From Hydnum rufescens UP504 (Eukaryota > Basidiomycota > Agaricomycetes > Cantharellales > Hydnaceae), in NCBI GenBank assembly GCA_014904985.1, contig MU128946.1, forward strand, positions 1 through 19,157: a stretch of DNA of 19,157 nucleotides, in the 5' to 3' direction. Positions 17,910 through 19,157 of the stretch are shown here, piece after piece. The notes below the pieces were generated by a model. That model was not told the DNA's origin. It did not search any database and was given only the letters and a program-made list of their open reading frames with translations. Position 1 is the first letter of the stretch. Each line of letters opens with the position of its first letter. Both the position numbers and the translations under genes were made by a program.

Positions 17910-19157
17910 TATTTGTCACACACCAACACCCCATAACAAACCAGACGCACTATCACTGGCATCCTTCGCTTAGCTAGACCTACACCCAACATAACACACA
18001 GAGACCTCCCAGCGAACTTAACCAAACTTGGAGGCAGCATACCATACCACCTTCAAGGTGACCTCTCGCTCCTCACCCAACGATCCCACAACAAAAAGAC
18101 ACACCATCCTGCACGAATAATGATGGATCGCAATCACACCGCGGATACAACAACATCCAGATGCAATCACTCATAACTACTGGCCAATCATTGAGGCTCG
18201 TGAAGTGTAACCTTCTCTCCAGCGAATGTGGCATATGCCTGAGCCGCGAATCAATAAAGCACGCCAGCCTTCCCAACTGAAATCGTGAAATTCCATATGC
18301 TCAGAGTAACTATACTACAGAACTGAAGCATTTGAAAAACTGGGCATTGGCAAAAAAATTCCTGGAGTATCGAGCTTGTGCTCGATTAAATTCTACTCTA
18401 GACCAAAAGTTAACAGTTACATGGGAAGATGACAACAAAATGCTACACAGTATGCGGCCTGACACTACGGCGCAGCAATCAGCAATGCATTAAGATTCGG
18501 CTGTCCGGTTCTTGTAATTGCACGTTGCTACCCAAGAGAATACAAATATAGACTCTCTTCTTCTGGACTTCCTCAGCCACGTCAAAACTCGCGCAACCAT
18601 CAGTGCCACAGATAGTGCTGCAGAAACCAGATATCAAGAATGAAATATGAAAATATAATAAAACAACCCCACCATCAAGACATCTACCATCGGACACTAA
18701 AACAAGAGAACTCTTGGCGATAATAAAACATACTTCCAGGACCAATCTTGATACGACTCCCAAGGCAGACCCCTCAATTCAAACACTCACTCAACTTGCG
18801 CATGAGCAGCACAGGGCGAATGCAGCATTACCAAGCTAACCACATAATTCAACACATTGCAAATGCACACATCCACTAGTCGCCGCAAAGCATCCTGAAC
18901 CTACTCATGTGTCCATTCATTTACCTCCTGAGCAGACATAATCCCGAGCGATATCCCTCCTGACTGCGCAATCTGGTTTCGCAGGCAGCGCCTTCACACC
19001 ATCATGTCCACTCCGATGAGCTATGTGGCTCCCCTGCTGCCAACGCTCTCAAGCCAGTCCTCACCTCTCAAAAGACTTCAATATACGCCTTACACGCTCT
19101 CGCACCAGACGAAACCCCATCTCACTTGTGTATTACCCAGAGGGCAGAGAACTCGCG
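17910..19157. other. Gene-free stretch, A+C-rich plus strand
   Basis: The base bias seen at 14.7-17.6 kb continues (A19 C19 G12 T10 at 18001-18060). Minus-strand frames at 18073-18276 and 18479-18763 lack any recognisable motif and read as hydrophobic by composition. No repeat or RNA gene was seen. Confidence 0.55.

Noticed and set aside
18479..18763. Minus-strand 94-codon hydrophobic frame
   Set aside because: No motif, and the hydrophobicity is explained by base bias.
1..19157. CRISPR array or tandem satellite
   Set aside because: No short regular repeats with unique spacers were found; the repeats are inverted arms, LTRs and two-copy modules.

Overview
The window looks like transposon-rich nuclear DNA of a filamentous fungus, most likely an agaricomycete (basidiomycete). 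This rests on a Ty3/Gypsy gag-protease-integrase set of the style common in those genomes, on a Myb/SANT-like gene with 61- and 65-nt GT-AG introns, and on CpG-targeted decay of coding sequence. No intact gene was found; nearly everything is a repeat, a nested insertion or a pseudogene. The taxonomic call is inference.

Layout. 1-62: end of an LTR (family C, minus orientation). 139-816: decayed minus-strand coding fragment of unknown identity. 827-4958: a large inverted-repeat element whose core (1405-3931) is a gapless, roughly 99% identical palindrome with a 1-nt spacer at 2668. It has no CpG between 1357 and 4242 and carries 292-bp modular repeats; a hairpin cluster and AT-rich DNA sit in its right-hand extension. 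4975-6190: LTR A (minus). 6204-8312: integrase plus C-terminal part of a Gypsy pol (minus, decayed). 8313-9692: LTR B, a relative of LTR A in the opposite orientation. 9693-12240: protease, linker and gag (minus, decayed). 12286-12303: primer-binding-site candidate. 12308-13659: LTR C (minus). 13660-14600: broken Myb/SANT-like gene (plus) whose ATG touches the LTR edge. 14601-19157: no convincing gene, strongly A+C-rich on the plus strand, with one weak two-exon candidate on the minus strand.

How it fits together. From LTR C to LTR A the minus strand reads 5' LTR, PBS, gag, zinc knuckle, linker, protease, then (where reverse transcriptase and RNase H should be) an inverted LTR, then integrase zinc finger, integrase core, post-integrase domain, C-terminal tail and an LTR. 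It is therefore a chimera lacking RT/RNase H. Its catalytic aspartates in both protease and integrase read Asn, and at least six arginine codons appear to have become TGA, all explicable as CpG-to-TpG/CpA change. LTR C matches the fragment at 1-62 far better than it matches LTR A, so the simple pairing C...A is probably wrong and the region is nested.

The most unusual object is the 827-4958 inverted-repeat element: two near-identical arms with no loop, wholly stripped of CpG, between CpG-retaining LTRs.
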